Positions 1 through 10,935 of a stretch of DNA of 64,000 bases are shown here, piece by piece. The stretch comes from Xenopus tropicalis (Eukaryota > Chordata > Amphibia > Anura > Pipidae), in the NCBI RefSeq assembly GCF_000004195.4, contig NC_030683.2, forward strand, positions 5,713,815 to 5,777,814. The letters are read 5' to 3'. The notes beneath the pieces are model-generated. The model was given only the letters and a program-made list of their open reading frames with translations. It did no database searches and was not told the DNA's origin. Made by a program: the position numbers and the translations under genes. Position 1 is the stretch's first letter. Each line of letters begins with the position of its first letter.

Positions 1-700
1 CCATCTTGCCCTACTGTCTCCATCTTGCCCTACTGTCTCCATCTTGCCCTACTGTCTCCATCTTGTCTTTCTGTCCCCATCTTGCCCTACTGTCTCCATC
101 TTGTCTTTCTGTCCCCATCTTGCCCTACTGTCTCCATCTTGTCTTTCTGTCCCCATCTTGCCCTACTGTCTCCATCTTGCCCTACTTTCTCCATCTTGCC
201 CTACTGTCTCCATCTTTCCCTACTGTCTCCATCTTGTCCTACTGTCTCCATCTTGCCCTACTGTCTCCATCTTTCCCTACTGTCTCCATCTTGCCCTACT
301 GCCTCCATCTTGCCCTACTGTCTCCATCTTGCCCTACTGTCTCCATCTTGTCCTACTGTCTCCATCTTGCCCTACTGTCTCCATCTTTCCCTACTGTCTC
401 CATCTTGCCCTACTGCCTCCATCTTGCCCTACTGTCTCCATCTTGCCCTACTGTCTCCATCTTGTCCTACTGTCTCCATCTTGCCCTACTGTCTCCATCT
501 TTCCCTACTGTCTCCATCTTGCCCTACTGCCTCCATCTTGCCCTACTGTCCCCATCTTGCCCTACTGTCTCCATCTTGCCCTACTGTCTCCATCTTGCCC
601 TACTGTCTCCATCTTGCCCTACTGACTCCATCTTGTCCTTCTGTCCCCATCCTGCTGTATTGCCTCCATCCTACCCTATTGTTTCCACCTTGCCCTAATG
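1..700. repeat. 19-bp minisatellite array, copy 1
   Basis: Tandem array of the 19-bp unit ccatcttgccctactgtct, about 36 copies, cut by the window start. Variants tttccc, tgtcct and actgcct recur in a fixed order: the ttccc variant falls at about 267, 381 and 495, giving a 114-bp (six-unit) higher-order repeat. The unit has no stop codon in any forward frame, so three overlapping open frames of 190-230 codons exist; they encode only a 19-residue repeat and are not genes. The right edge (620-700) is more diverged. The same unit makes up the array at 46.4-47.7 kb. Confidence 0.95.
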
Positions 701-1875
701 ACTCCGCTCTGTAAGGCAACATTAGGGTGGGAGGCTTTGGACAATCTCCCCCTATTCGGACCCCCAAAAGATACCCCTGCTCTCTCTACTCCAGCTCTGC
801 TGAAAACTGACCCCGAGAGCCCCAAACAAACAGCCCCGTCACGTTCTAGCGCGGTTGAACCCTTTACAACACATTTGCCTGCAAATGACGCAATTTGCCA
901 TTTTCTACATATTAGAGAACCTTTAAAAACAGGTAGAAACACAAATCTTCCTTCAATTACTCGAGTTGCCCCGGGGCCGGAGCCCCTCTCATCTCCGAGG
1001 TATCCCAAGGATGTTATTTGACATATTTGCGGATCTGCCAGTAATGCTGCTCTGTTGACACTGGAAGCTGTGCCGTAAATCAATAAGGAGAGGCATTTGG
1101 GAGGCCAGCGGTGCTACTGGGCTGAATGGCACCCCTAGTGGTCAGTCTGTACAAGTCCCAGCAGAAGTGCCTGAGGGACAGCAGAGCAAATTACCCCGGC
1201 CATTCCTTCCCTGCTGCCCCGGGGCAATAAGTAATAACGGCAGGAAGTGCACTAATGCCACCGGCGTGCAAAGGGGATGATTGTGCAAACGAAGGAGCTA
1301 ATAGAGCCGTCAGGGCAGTTATGGGAGAAGGAGGGTGTTTACACGCAGCTCCTCGACCCTTTCTAACCTTAAGAAAATGAGAAATGCAGGTTCCGTGTTT
1401 GTTGAACTTATTCGCTCCGCTCTGCGCCGATCTCTATTTATTTTTCCTAAATTTTTGTCGAGGAGTCTCTGATTTCCCCAGACGGAGCCAATGAGATCCA
1501 GAGCGGATAATTAGCGGAGATTAAACACACATCTCCAGCATTGTTCCTACATCCCAGGAAGGCAGCAGTGATAATAAATAGCAATATTACACAGAAGGCC
1601 GGCCCAGAGTGCACTGCGGCCCGGCATGTACTAATGAATAGCAAGCAGCGCGGGCGAGACGGGAGCTGCTAATCCGCACTAAGCGGGTCACGGTGTGGAT
1701 GTAATCAGTGGGGCTCAGCAGGATGATGTGTGAATGTAATGCTAATATAGACTGACCCCGGCTCGGAATTAAGTTTAATGAATGATAAATGCATAGGTGC
1801 ACTGGGAAATTAGTTTTCAATACGGGGGAAAAGTTTCAGCACAGAACTGGGAGATATGGCGGCACTTTAGTTTTA
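701..1875. other. single-copy block, possible conserved non-coding DNA
   Basis: No repeat family, RNA gene or convincing coding frame is visible. The open frames at 676-1083 and 698-1021 overlap on opposite strands, lack any recognisable domain and run into the 19-bp array. From about 880 to 1830 the composition is balanced, with homeodomain-type sites such as TAATTA at 1508-1513. This is the first of about fifteen similar blocks separated by arrays. Regulatory function is inference only. Confidence 0.35.
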
Positions 1876-2474
1876 TGGCTGTTCCTGCTGAATTGTGCTT
1901 AGTACAGGGGAATCCCTATGTGCCATAGTTTTATGGTATCTCTCTGTACAGGCTATGAGCAAACTTAGGGGGCTGTTCCTGCTGAATTGTGCTTAGTACA
2001 GGGGAATCCCTATGTGCCATAGTTTTATGGTATCTCTCTGTACAGGCTATGAGCAAACTTAGGGGGCTGTTCCTGCTGAATTGTGCTTAGTACAGGGGAA
2101 TCCCTATGTGCCATAGTTTTATGGTATCTCTCTGTACAGGCTATGAGCAAACTTAGGGGGCTGTTCCTGCTGAATTGTGCTTAGTACAGGGGAATCCCTA
2201 TGTGCCATAGTTTATGGTATCTCTCTGTACAGGCTATGAGCAAACTTAGGGGGCTGTTCCTGCCTGAATTGTGCTTAGTACTGGGGAATCCCTATGTGCC
2301 ATAGTTTTATGGTATCTCTCTGTACAGGCTATGAGCAAACTTAGGGGGCTGTTCCTGCTGAATTGTGCTTAGTACTGGGGAATCCCTATGTGCCATAGTT
2401 TTATGGTATCTCTCTGTACAGGCTATGAGCAAACTTAGGGGGCTGTTCCTGCTGAATTGTGCTTAGTACAGGGG
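1876..2474. repeat. 94-bp tandem array
   Basis: About six and a half copies of a 94-bp unit beginning ctgttcctgctgaattgtgc. Unit starts are at 1879, 1973, 2067, 2161, 2254, 2349 and 2443, so one unit has lost a T and one has gained a base. The unit contains the imperfect palindrome ccatagttttatgg. The array stops abruptly inside a unit at ttagtacagggg and is joined directly to the next array (112-bp unit), without intervening sequence. Confidence 0.93.
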
Positions 2475-3105
2475 ATATCTTAGTTGGGATCAAGTACAGG
2501 TACTGTTTTATTAGAAAAAGAGAAAAGGGAATCATTTAACCATTAAATAAACCCAATAGGGCTGTTCTGCCCCAATAAGGGGTAATTATATCTTAGTTGG
2601 GATCAAGTACAGGTACTGTTTTATTATTACAGAGAAAAGGGAATCATTTAACCATTAAATAAACCCAATAGGGCTGTTCTGCCCCCAATAAGGGGTAATT
2701 ATATCTTAGTTGGGATCAAGTACAGGTACTGTTTTATTATTACAGAGAAAAGGGAATCATTTAACCATTAAATAAACCCAATAGGGCTGTTCTGCCCCAA
2801 TAAGGGGTAATTATATCTTAGTTGGGATCAAGTACAGGTACTGTTTTATTATTACAGAGAAAAGGGAATCATTTAACCATTAAATAAACCCAATAGGGCT
2901 GTTCTGCCCCCAATAGGGGTAATTATATCTTAGTTGGGATCAAGTACAGGTACTGTTTTATTATTACAGAGAAAAGGGAATCATTTAACCATTAAATAAA
3001 CCCAATAGGGCTGTTCTGCCCCAATAAGGGGTAATTATATCTTAGTTGGGATCAAGTCTATGGGAGATGGCCTTCCCATAATTAGGAACTCTCTGTACAA
3101 TAAAA
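2475..3105 (+). mobile_element. 112-bp tandem array with MITE arm, copy A (left end missing)
   Basis: Five copies of the 112-113-bp unit atatcttagttgggatcaag, starting at 2475, 2588, 2701, 2813, 2925 and 3037. They are followed by a diverged arm (about 3057-3105) resembling the right arm of the caggtatgggatcc MITE. Units alternate between gcccca and gccccca before ataagg. The left arm and left terminal repeat are absent; the 94-bp array sits there instead. Seven loci in this window carry this unit. Confidence 0.85.
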
Positions 3106-3671
3106 GATATTAATGGAAGGGGGTGGAATTCCAATATTATTATCCTTTTTAATATGGCTCCAAGATATTCTGCAGCGCTTTTCACACATTCTGCCCCATA
3201 GAGCTTGCAATCTAAGGGTTCTTTAATCCGTCCCTGAGCCAAACAGATCCCACCAACATCAATACTTTCCCTTTTTTCTTGGCAAAGTGGACTTTTGTAT
3301 GAATGTATTTTCCAGATGCGCCGCTTATTGGATCCCATAAGAACAATCTATGATATGAATCTTTCAGGATAACATATATATATGTATTTATATATAGTAA
3401 TGGGCGGTTCTTGGCAGAGCGCGGATATCAGTGCAGGTGGCGGCGCCATTAAAACGTTTATCATAAGAACAGAGAAGAGCAGAATACGGGAATATGGGAA
3501 ATGACTTCATGGCGGGGATAAGTGATTAGGTGCTTGGGCTATAGAGACAGACGGATGGACAGACGGATCAGGCACTCTGGCAGTGGCCCAACGCATTCAA
3601 CATTCAACTCATTGGATTCTATGGAAACATCTTAAAGGGGTTGTATAATGTGACAATTTGCAATTGGTCTT
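3106..3671. other. gene-free spacer with repeat fragments
   Basis: No gene seen. About 3160-3235 (ctgcagcgct ... gagcttgcaatctaa) looks like a fragment of a common interspersed repeat, related to the piece at 14405-14660. About 3630-3671 (caatttgcaattggtctt) is the end of the gcaattggtctt repeat family, interrupted here by the next element. Confidence 0.5.
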
Positions 3672-3673
3672 TA

Positions 3674-4366
3674 GTGATGGGCGAAATGTTTCTCCGGGCA
3701 TGGATTCGCAGCGAATTTCTGTGTTTCGCCATTGGCGGATTGTTTCACGAAACGGATGAAAAAAAAGAATAGTCGCGGGCGTCAAAAGAATAGCCGTGCG
3801 ACGAAATAATAGCCGCGAGCGACAAAACAATAGCCGAGGGCGACAAAAGAATAGCCATGGGCGACAAACAATAGCTGCGGGCGACAAAAGAATAGCTGCG
3901 GGCGACAAAAGAATAGCTGCGGGCGACAAAAGAATAGCCGAGGGCGACAAAAGAATAGCTGCGGGCGACAAACAATAGCTGCGGGCGACAAAAGAATAGC
4001 TGCGGGCGACAAAAGAATAGCCGTGGGCGACAAACATTAGACAAAACAATAGCCGAGGGCGACAAAAGAATAGCTGCGGGCGACAAACAATAGCCGCGGG
4101 CGACAAAAGAATAGCTGCGGGCGACAAACAATAGCCGCGGGCGACAAAAGAATAGCCGAGGGTGACAAAAGAATAGCCATGGGCGACAAAAGAATAGCCA
4201 TGGGCGACAAAAGAATAGCTGCGGGCAACAAACAATAGCCGCAAGCGACAAAACAATAGCCGAGGGCGACAAAAGAATAGCTGGGCGACAATTTTTTTGA
4301 CGCACAACATTTTCACCGTTTCGCGAATTTTTTGGCGAAGTGAAGCGGGACAGATTCACTCATCAC
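3674..4366. mobile_element. tagtgatgagcgaat-type MITE with 21-bp internal array
   Basis: The ends gtgatgggcgaaa and ttcactcatcac form short terminal inverted repeats flanked by TA on each side (3672-3673 and 4367-4368), consistent with a TA target duplication. The interior (about 3765-4290) is a tandem array of a 21-bp unit, reading gcgacaaaagaatagccgcgg on this strand, with indels. It is CpG-rich and lacks stops, which explains the opposing open frames of 60-235 codons. The insertion lies in a gcaattggtctt repeat fragment. Confidence 0.85.
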
Positions 4367-4740
4367 TACCTATTTAGATGTGCAAGTAGGGGAGCGCTGG
4401 CAGGGACAATCCGCAAAGGATCCCTGTACCAATATGGCTGCCTTGTGCCCGCTTTGCACCTCACACTGACACCAGATCTGCCATCGAGCTCTATGGAACA
4501 TTTTGTACCTCTGGGCCCTATTTCTTGTTTTCCAGCTGGATAGTGAGCAAATACAGAGCATAGAAGGCCACAGGTGACCCCCATATTGACGTGGATGCAG
4601 TTTGCTCATAAATGCCCATGAGGTGGGTATTTGGCACCTATATTGGTTGCACCAAGCAGGGGGAACGGTGCTGCTGGAGGAATGGCGCATATGGAGGGTG
4701 GGCGGGGCCGCCACAGATGGAGAAATACCTGGGGTATAAT
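4367..4740. other. gene-free spacer
   Basis: Single-copy-looking sequence with no recognisable gene, RNA or repeat boundary. The overlapping open frames on both strands (4340-4714) lack any domain. Confidence 0.4.
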
Positions 4741-5185
4741 GGAGTGGGCTCTCCAGATAGGATTCTAATTACTTAACGTGCGAGTCCATGTCGGCGCGTC
4801 TGGAAGCAAAGCTCGCCATTAGGCACTCGGCGGCTCCCCGTACGACTATTAAAGCGAGATTTATAGACAGACACGGCGTTTAGCCGATTCTAATGAGTGG
4901 CACATTGAGATAAAACACATAGCGGCGCCATTAAGCCCCCCGCGCCCGCCAGATAAGCATCTCTTTGAAGGAACAGAATGCGGAATCTTCGTCTCTTAAT
5001 TCGCTCATTAGTATTCGGAGCAGGCGGCGGCTAAATAACAGGGAAAGCGCTCGCAATGCGCCGTGCCCGAAACCTAATATTGATTTGTTAAATAGTGTCA
5101 GGGAGTCAAAACGCACAAATCTCCAGCCGATTGTTTATGAGGCAGTTAGCGGGAAATTGATGCCCCTACTTAATTAATAAGTCAT
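4741..5185. other. single-copy block, possible conserved non-coding DNA
   Basis: Non-repetitive block with TAATTA at 4766-4771 and many ATTA cores (ttctaatgagtggc, ctcattagtattc). It ends shortly before the 24-bp array. Opposing short open frames at 4931-5177 are not convincing. The enhancer-like character is inferred from composition only. Confidence 0.35.
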
Positions 5186-5319
5186 TAGTGAAATGTGATT
5201 ATATGGTGGCGCCGGGCTCGGCCCATGCCCACTCTGATTGGCAGGAGATGGAGGGACCTGCGATTTGCCTGCTTTGTTTGTCTGTGCCAGGGCTGCACCG
5301 ACGCGCTAGGGACCCGGGC

Positions 5320-6450
5320 GCCACCTAGGGGCTGTACCCAGGCACCACATAGGGGCTGTACCCAGGCACCACATACGGGCTGTACCCGGGCACCACCTAG
5401 GGGCTGTACCCGGGCACCACATAGGGGCTGTACCCGGGCACCACATAGGGGCTGTACCCGGGCACCACATACGGGCTGTACCAGGCACCACATAGGGGCT
5501 GTACCCGGCACCACATAGGGGCTGTACCCGGGCACCACATAGGGCTTAGGGGCTGTACCCGGGCCACCAGGGACGGCACATAGGAGCTGTACCCGGGCAC
5601 CACATAGGGGCTGTACCCGGGCACCATATAGGGGCTGTACCCGGGGACCACATAGGGGCTGTACCCGGGCACCACATAGGGACTGTACCCGGGGACCACA
5701 TAGGGGCTGTACCCGGGCACCACATAGGAGCTGTACCCGGGCACCACATAGGGGCTGTACCCGGGGACCACATAGGGGCTGTACCCAGGCACCACATAGG
5801 AGCTGTACCCGGGCACCACATAGGGGCTGTACCCGGGCACCACATAGGGGCTGTACCCGGGGACCACATAGGGGCTGTACCCGGGCACCACATAGGGACT
5901 GTACCCGGGGACCACATAGGGGCTGTACCCGGGCACCACATAGGGACTGTACCCGGGCACCACATAGGGGCTGTACCCGGGCACCACATACGGGCTGTAC
6001 CCAGGCACCACATAGGGGCTGTACCCGGGCACCACATACGGGCTGTACCCGGGCACCACATAGGGGCTGTACCCAGGCACCACATAGGGGGCTGTACCCG
6101 GGCACCACCTAGGGGCTGTACCCGGGGACCACATAGGGGCTGTACCCGGGCACCACATAGGGACTGTACCCGGGGACCACATAGGGGCTGTACCCGGGCA
6201 CCACATAGGGGCTGTACCCGGGCACCACATAGGGGCTGTACCCGGGCACCACATAGGGGGCTGTACCCGGGCACCACATAGGGGGCTGTACCCGGGCACC
6301 ACATAGGGACTGTACCCGGGCACTACATAGGGGCTGTACCCGGGCACCACGTAGGGGCTGTACCCGGGCTCCACATAGGGGCTGTACCCGGGCACCACCT
6401 AGGGGCTGTACCCAGGCACCACGTAGGGGCTGTACCCGGGCACCACATAG
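5320..6450. repeat. 24-bp GC-rich minisatellite
   Basis: About 47 copies of ggggctgtacccgggcac plus cacata (24 bp), with variants ggggaccacata and aggcaccacata and a few one-base indels. Each full unit holds a CCCGGG palindrome. Because 24 is a multiple of three and the unit lacks stops, the minus strand shows open frames up to 333 codons encoding an eight-residue repeat (VPGYSPYV). These are artefacts. Around 5550 a short irregular insert (gggcttaggg ... ccaccagggacgg) breaks the periodicity. Confidence 0.95.
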
Positions 6451-6452
6451 GG

Positions 6453-6600
6453 GGCTGATCCCCAGGGGGCGGCCCTTAATTCATAAAATGCCAATTTTTA
6501 TACTTTTGGATTATAAAAATTAATCCATATGAGCTGTTTATGTGATATATTTTTATAGAGACCCATATTGTTGTGGATTTAGTTCCCCTTTAAGCAGTGG
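6453..6600 (+). repeat. interspersed repeat fragment (gggggcggccctta family)
   Basis: The stretch cccagggggcggcccttaat followed by cataaaatgccaattttta and tatgagctgtttatg matches, with gaps, the copy at 59790-60085 in the same orientation. Here the left part is missing and replaced by the 24-bp array. Confidence 0.7.
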
Positions 6601-7111
6601 ACTATAGAGAAATGCCTGCACAGCTGACAGTGAGAGGAACATGAGAGGCATCTTCTGGGCCAGATGTGATGTCTGTAACTGGCAGCAGGTATATACTCTG
6701 CTCACTTGACCCGGGGGCCACCTGTTAGCGGCCATAAAACCTCATATTAATGGGCGGATGAAAAGACCTCCGAGTGCCTTGTTCTATTTGAGGATAAAAG
6801 CAGATCTGCTCAGTTTCTCCCTTTCACTCCCTTTTTCTGTCAGTGCGACGGGTGGAAACTGTCCAGATGCAGAAGGAAGAAGAACTCCTTTTCTATCAGG
6901 TTATTTCAGCAAAATAAACTTTACTTACACTGTATAAATTATTTCTGTTTGGTTCCCCTTAGTCTTGGAATTTACCGTCACATCCAGCAGGGCGGCGCCA
7001 TTTTGTGGGCACTGTTATTAAGGGAAAGCTTTGTATCCCCCCAAAATCTTATGCATTTGCCACGTAAATGATATCTAGGAAGTTCTGAATGGAAAGTGAA
7101 AGTAATTGAAA
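6601..7111. other. gene-free spacer
   Basis: No gene, array or terminal inverted repeat recognised. An open frame at 6553-6735 has no domain. Confidence 0.4.
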
Positions 7112-7205
7112 TTAAAAATCTGAGCTGTCAATCATATATTGCCTGCCCCGCCTATATTGCCTGCCCCGGGGCAGGCAATATATGATTGACAGCTCAGATT
7201 TTTAA
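7112..7205. repeat. perfect 38-bp inverted repeat (foldback)
   Basis: Positions 7112-7149 (ttaaaaatctgagctgtc ... tgcctgcccc) are the exact reverse complement of 7168-7205. The 18-nt loop (7150-7167) repeats the tip of the left arm, tatattgcctgcccc, so the tip appears twice in direct orientation. Transcribed RNA would form a long perfect hairpin. I do not recognise a miRNA or a transposon family here. Confidence 0.9.
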
Positions 7206-7252
7206 ATCCATTCATAACAGGTATGGATGATTTCATTAAAAAAAAGCACTTA

Positions 7253-7934
7253 CAGGTATAGGACCCGTTATCCAGAATGCTCGAGACCAAGGGTATTCCA
7301 GATAAGGGGTCTTTCTGTACTTTGGATCCCCATACCTTATTGATACTACAAAATGAATAAAACACTAATTAAACCCAATAGGGCTGTTCTGCCCCAATAA
7401 GGGGTAATTATATTTTAGTTGGGATCAAGTACAGGTACTGTTTTATTATTACAGAGAAAAGGGAATCATTTAACCATTAAATAAACCCAATAGGGCTGTT
7501 CTGCCCCAATAAGGGGTAATTATATCTTAGTTGGGATCAAGTACAGGTACTGTTTTATTATTACAGAGAAAAGGGAATCATTTAACCATTAAATAAACCC
7601 AATAGGGCTGTTCTGCCCCAATAAGGGGTAATTATATCTTAGTTGGGATCAAGTACAGGTACTGTTTTATTATTACAGAGAAAAGGGAATCATTTAACCA
7701 TGAAATAAACCCAATAGGGCTGTTCTGCCCCCAATAAGGGGTAATTATATCTTAGTTGGGATCAAGTACAGGTACTGTTTTATTATTACAGAGAAAAGGG
7801 AATCATTTAACCATTAAATAAACCCAATAGGGCTGTTCTGCCCCAATAAGGGGTAATTATATATATATATAAAGGCTTTCCATAATTCGGACCTTTCTGC
7901 ATAAAGGGTTTCCGGATAACAGATCCCATACCTG
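7253..7934 (+). mobile_element. caggtatgggatcc-type MITE with 112-bp array, copy B
   Basis: The left end caggtataggacccgttatcc and the right end ataacagatcccatacctg are inverted repeats. Arms of about 100 and 75 bp bracket about four and a half copies of the 112-113-bp unit (7357-7860), ending in a short (AT)n. This copy keeps both ends. Flanking bases (gcacttac and gtacttac if the repeat starts at aggtat) would fit an 8-bp target duplication with one mismatch, but the boundary is ambiguous. Confidence 0.88.
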
Positions 7935-8402
7935 TACTTACACTTTGTTTCCTGCAAAACTGTATTTTCCAGGGACACTTCCTGTTCTGCTGCAGCAGAG
8001 GGAACCTTAGTGCACAGCTGAGGTAGGAACCTTTACCCGACGCACCAGTTCCCATGTATAGGACTAGATGAATGTTCCTGTTTCTCTCAGCTCCCTGCAA
8101 TAAATGGAATCACGTCTCTCTTCCCCTCACACTTTGAATTTATTTTTCATAAGTCATACAGTAATAGCAGCAAAGGGAGGGGCCAGAGTTGTATTTAGGC
8201 CCCACACATAACTATATCCCCTAGGTTACGGAAACAACATCACGGGGCCCTTCACCCCCCCCCCCCCCCCCCAGCTCTGCCACTGGATTTGGACAGAAAC
8301 CATCTGACGGCAGCTGGAGAGGGATTTAATTTAAAAACTAAAAGAGTTATTGATTTTATAGGCACCCGAGGGCCGCCCCCTAAGTCTATTGCCCTTGCCC
8401 AG
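7935..8402. other. gene-free spacer with poly-C tract
   Basis: No gene seen. A run of about 20 C sits near 8253-8272. The open frame reaching 8100 belongs mostly to the preceding MITE arm. Confidence 0.4.
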
Positions 8403-8888
8403 GGGTCCTCAAACTTTTTAAACAGGGGGCCAGTTTATGGTCCCTCACACTGTAAAAGGGTTTGACTATAGTTAGTCTTCAAACTAGCCCCCCCCCTCCC
8501 TTCCAGCCCCCGCTGCCGCTGCGTCCTCACCCCTGGCTACTAACCAAGGGCATAAATATGCAGTTGCCCCTCCTAAGGCAGTATCTATACTAAGGCATCT
8601 GAGGCCCTGGGCCAAGGGCAGGGGGTCCTCAAACTACTGCCCCCAAGGTAATTTACCCGGCTCCCACTGCGTCCTTACCCCTGGCTACTACCTGTCTGCC
8701 TCAGTGTGGTCCTCAGCCCCACTGCTGACTGGCAGGTAGTTGCCAAGGACGCAGTGGGGGTGGGGGCCGGGTAAATAACCTTGGGGGCAGTAGTTTGAGG
8801 ACCCCCTGCCCTTGGCCCAGGGCCTCAGATACCTTAGTATAGATATGGCCTTAGGAGGGGCAACTGCATACTAATGCCCTTGGTTTGG
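8403..8888. mobile_element. foldback element (ggggtcctcaaac family)
   Basis: Positions 8542-8700 and 8731-8885 are near-complete reverse complements around a loop of about 30 nt. Paired landmarks are ttgcccctcctaaggc with gccttaggaggggcaa, and ggggtcctcaaactactgcc with ggcagtagtttgaggacccc. A separate diverged piece, caggggtcctcaaact, lies at 8402-8417. The ggggtcctcaaac end resembles hAT-derived MITEs of vertebrates, but no target duplication was found. Confidence 0.8.
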
Positions 8889-8949
8889 GAATGAGATGTT
8901 GGACAGACAGGTGCCCCCATACTCTTGGCCACAGAGTCTATTTCCTATA

Positions 8950-9129
8950 GGGATGCACCGAATCCAGGATTTGGCCAAGATTTTTCAGTTTTCAGCTGGA
9001 TTCGGCGAAATCCATGGTTCTGGCCAAACCAAATCCGAATACCTAAAACCGTGGGATTTTTTTGTCACATAAACACGTCACAAAGTGCGGTTCCTTTTAA
9101 CCCCTTGGCCGCTTAATTCAGCGCATCCC
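8950..9129. mobile_element. gggatgcaccgaatcc-type MITE
   Basis: Begins gggatgcaccgaatccagga and ends gcgcatccc. It is flanked by TA on both sides, consistent with a TA target duplication. The internal aatcc/ggatt motifs are typical of this abundant Xenopus family. A diverged second copy lies at about 10355-10530. Confidence 0.85.
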
Positions 9130-9134
9130 TAATT

Positions 9135-9512
9135 TCCAAGATGGCACCTACATGACAAGGCATTGGTCCCTGAATCAGTGGTACTGGCTGATACATTATA
9201 TAGCTTTAAGAAGGGGTTGGGTGGGTATTTAGCAAGTGAGGGAATACAGGGTTATGGGAGATAGCTCTCAGTACAAGTGAGGGAATACAGGGTTATGGGA
9301 GATAGCTCTCAGTACAAGTTGCCCCAGGGACTGGCCCGATTGCCATCTTGGAGCCAGGAAGGGATTTTTCCCCCTCTGGGGCAAATTAGAGAGGCTTCAG
9401 ATGGGGTTTTCGGCTTCCTCTCAACTAGCTGTTAGGCAGGTTATATATAGGCATTATGGTTGAACATGATGGACATATGTCTTTTTTCAACCTAACTTAC
9501 TATGTTACTATT
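9135..9512. repeat. interspersed repeat with internal 41-bp duplication
   Basis: The tail cttttttcaacctaactt then actatgttactat and the body (gatagctctcagtacaagt, ctctggggcaaattagagag) match a dispersed amphibian repeat that I recognise but cannot name with confidence. A 41-bp segment starting caagtgagggaatacag is duplicated exactly in tandem (9233-9273 and 9274-9314). No coding capacity. Confidence 0.6.
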
Positions 9513-10354
9513 ACAGTCAGGGGTAGTACACAGAGGTACCCCATTCTTATCACAGAAGGCCGTGGCCCCCAAGGGCCATCCTTCTACACTGAGCTGACCC
9601 GGAATACCAGAATGAAACCCAAACACTGATCAAAACAAATCTCTCCTGTTCTACATGACACATGGGCCAAAATGCATTTACCATATTGGAGTGATTCCCA
9701 TGTGAATTCACCCCGCCGCCCGAGTGGTTTAGCCGGGCTGCACCACAAATGAGTTAAACAATCTACAAATGGAACCATCCAAACGTTTCTTCTACTCCAT
9801 TACGTGCGTGGAATGAGGAAGGTGATTACTGAACCCCTCCAAAAACTCACTACTCCTTCGCCAATTGATCTTCAAAGCTGCAACGGGCCAGTGGCTGAAG
9901 TACAAAGGGAAGATTGATTTTCCCACTCCCCCTCTTTCTTCCCAATGTTTAAAATAGACACGTTCTACCGAATTACTTTCCCTTTGTCATTAGTGAGAGA
10001 ACTTATTAAACTCCTGTCTATAAGCGCCCGTATCTCTCCCAAAAACACACGCGGCTCCTTTGAAAGGAATTGTTTTGGAGTAAACAGTTTTTTTTGGGAG
10101 GGGGGGGAAAGTTTTTATTTTTTTAGGGAGTGACGGCAAAGAAATTAGAATTCAGTAGAAACAGTAGGAATAATATTCCACCATTTATCTTGGTGCTCAC
10201 CCCACAGATAAACCCTGTCTGCTGCCCGAAGATCCATCAGGCCGAACGGTATAAGTTATGACATCAAGAAGCCTCTTTAAATCTAAAAAATGGAAATAAT
10301 TCCAAAAATCACATTGAGCAAATGGTTCTGTCTCTTTGGACTGCACTCCGGGAG
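9513..10354. other. single-copy block, possible conserved non-coding DNA
   Basis: No repeat or gene recognised. The part from about 9790 to 10320 has the balanced composition and ATTA cores seen in other blocks of the window (cgaattactttccc, gtcattagtgag, gcccgtatctctccc). Short poly-T and poly-G tracts lie at 10087-10108. Function is inferred only. Confidence 0.33.
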
Positions 10355-10530
10355 GCGGTAGAAGGATCCAGGATTCGGTTCTGGATTCAGCAGGGTTCTG
10401 AGACAGTCGAATCCATGCCTTTTTGCCACTTAAATGCTGAAGTGCACCTTCCTCTTCCTCTGTATTTGGCCAAATCTTTTACAAAGGATTCAGGGTTCCT
10501 AAAATAGTGGATTTGGTGCATCTCTAGTGG
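10355..10530. mobile_element. degraded gggatgcaccgaatcc-type MITE
   Basis: Contains gatccaggattcggttctgg and ends ggatttggtgcatctctag, a decayed version of the terminal sequence of the element at 8950-9129. The left terminus is not clear. The embedded open frame (10322-10507) is a MITE artefact. Confidence 0.65.
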
Positions 10531-10597
10531 GAGGTCTCAGTAAGAAGATGAAGGGACCCAGTGGCAGGTAGTCCCAGTTACGCAATGAGGAGTGTTA

Positions 10598-10935
10598 AGG
10601 TGGCCGTACAGGGGCCAATTAAAGTTGCTGATGGACTAAGTCGATAGTTTATCTGTCCCATGTATGGGGCCCTCAGACTTGAAAGCAGCAAGAGGTTGAT
10701 TGGGCAGGTTTAAAGATCAGGTGAGGAGCACATCGGCTCATTGTTGCAGTCCTTGTCCATTATGGATGGGGACCGGATGAAGGCCATCAAGGCAAGGACC
10801 ACACCAATGAGCCAATGCACTCCTCACCCCAACGGCCTACATCCCATCAGGAGCCAACGATTGGATCAATCTGATATCGCCCAGCTCAAGGTGGGCATAT
10901 CTGGAAAGAGCCGCTCCTTTGGGGACCTTGCCAAA
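10598..10935 (+). mobile_element. degraded PIF/Harbinger-like MITE (aggtggccatac family)
   Basis: Starts aggtggccgtacaggggcca after TTA and follows the order of internal motifs of the intact copy at 11323-11668: gattgggcaggttt, acatcggctcattg, gatatcgcccagctcaaggt. The right terminus is lost in ccaaacaacacttgc. More diverged than the other copies. Confidence 0.75.

Noticed and set aside
3674..4366. CpG-island promoter
   Set aside because: The CpG richness comes from the 21-bp MITE array; no unique GC-rich promoter sequence, start site or gene adjoins.
5185..6398. A 333-codon elastin-like VPGYSPYV repeat protein
   Set aside because: It is the minus-strand reading of a 24-bp minisatellite; other minus-strand frames are equally open and no N-terminal or C-terminal unique region exists.
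8253..8272. Poly-C and poly-G tracts as functional elements
   Set aside because: Similar homopolymers occur at many places in the window (for example 22815, 23010, 35646, 60655) and are ordinary slippage-prone sites, possibly with length errors.
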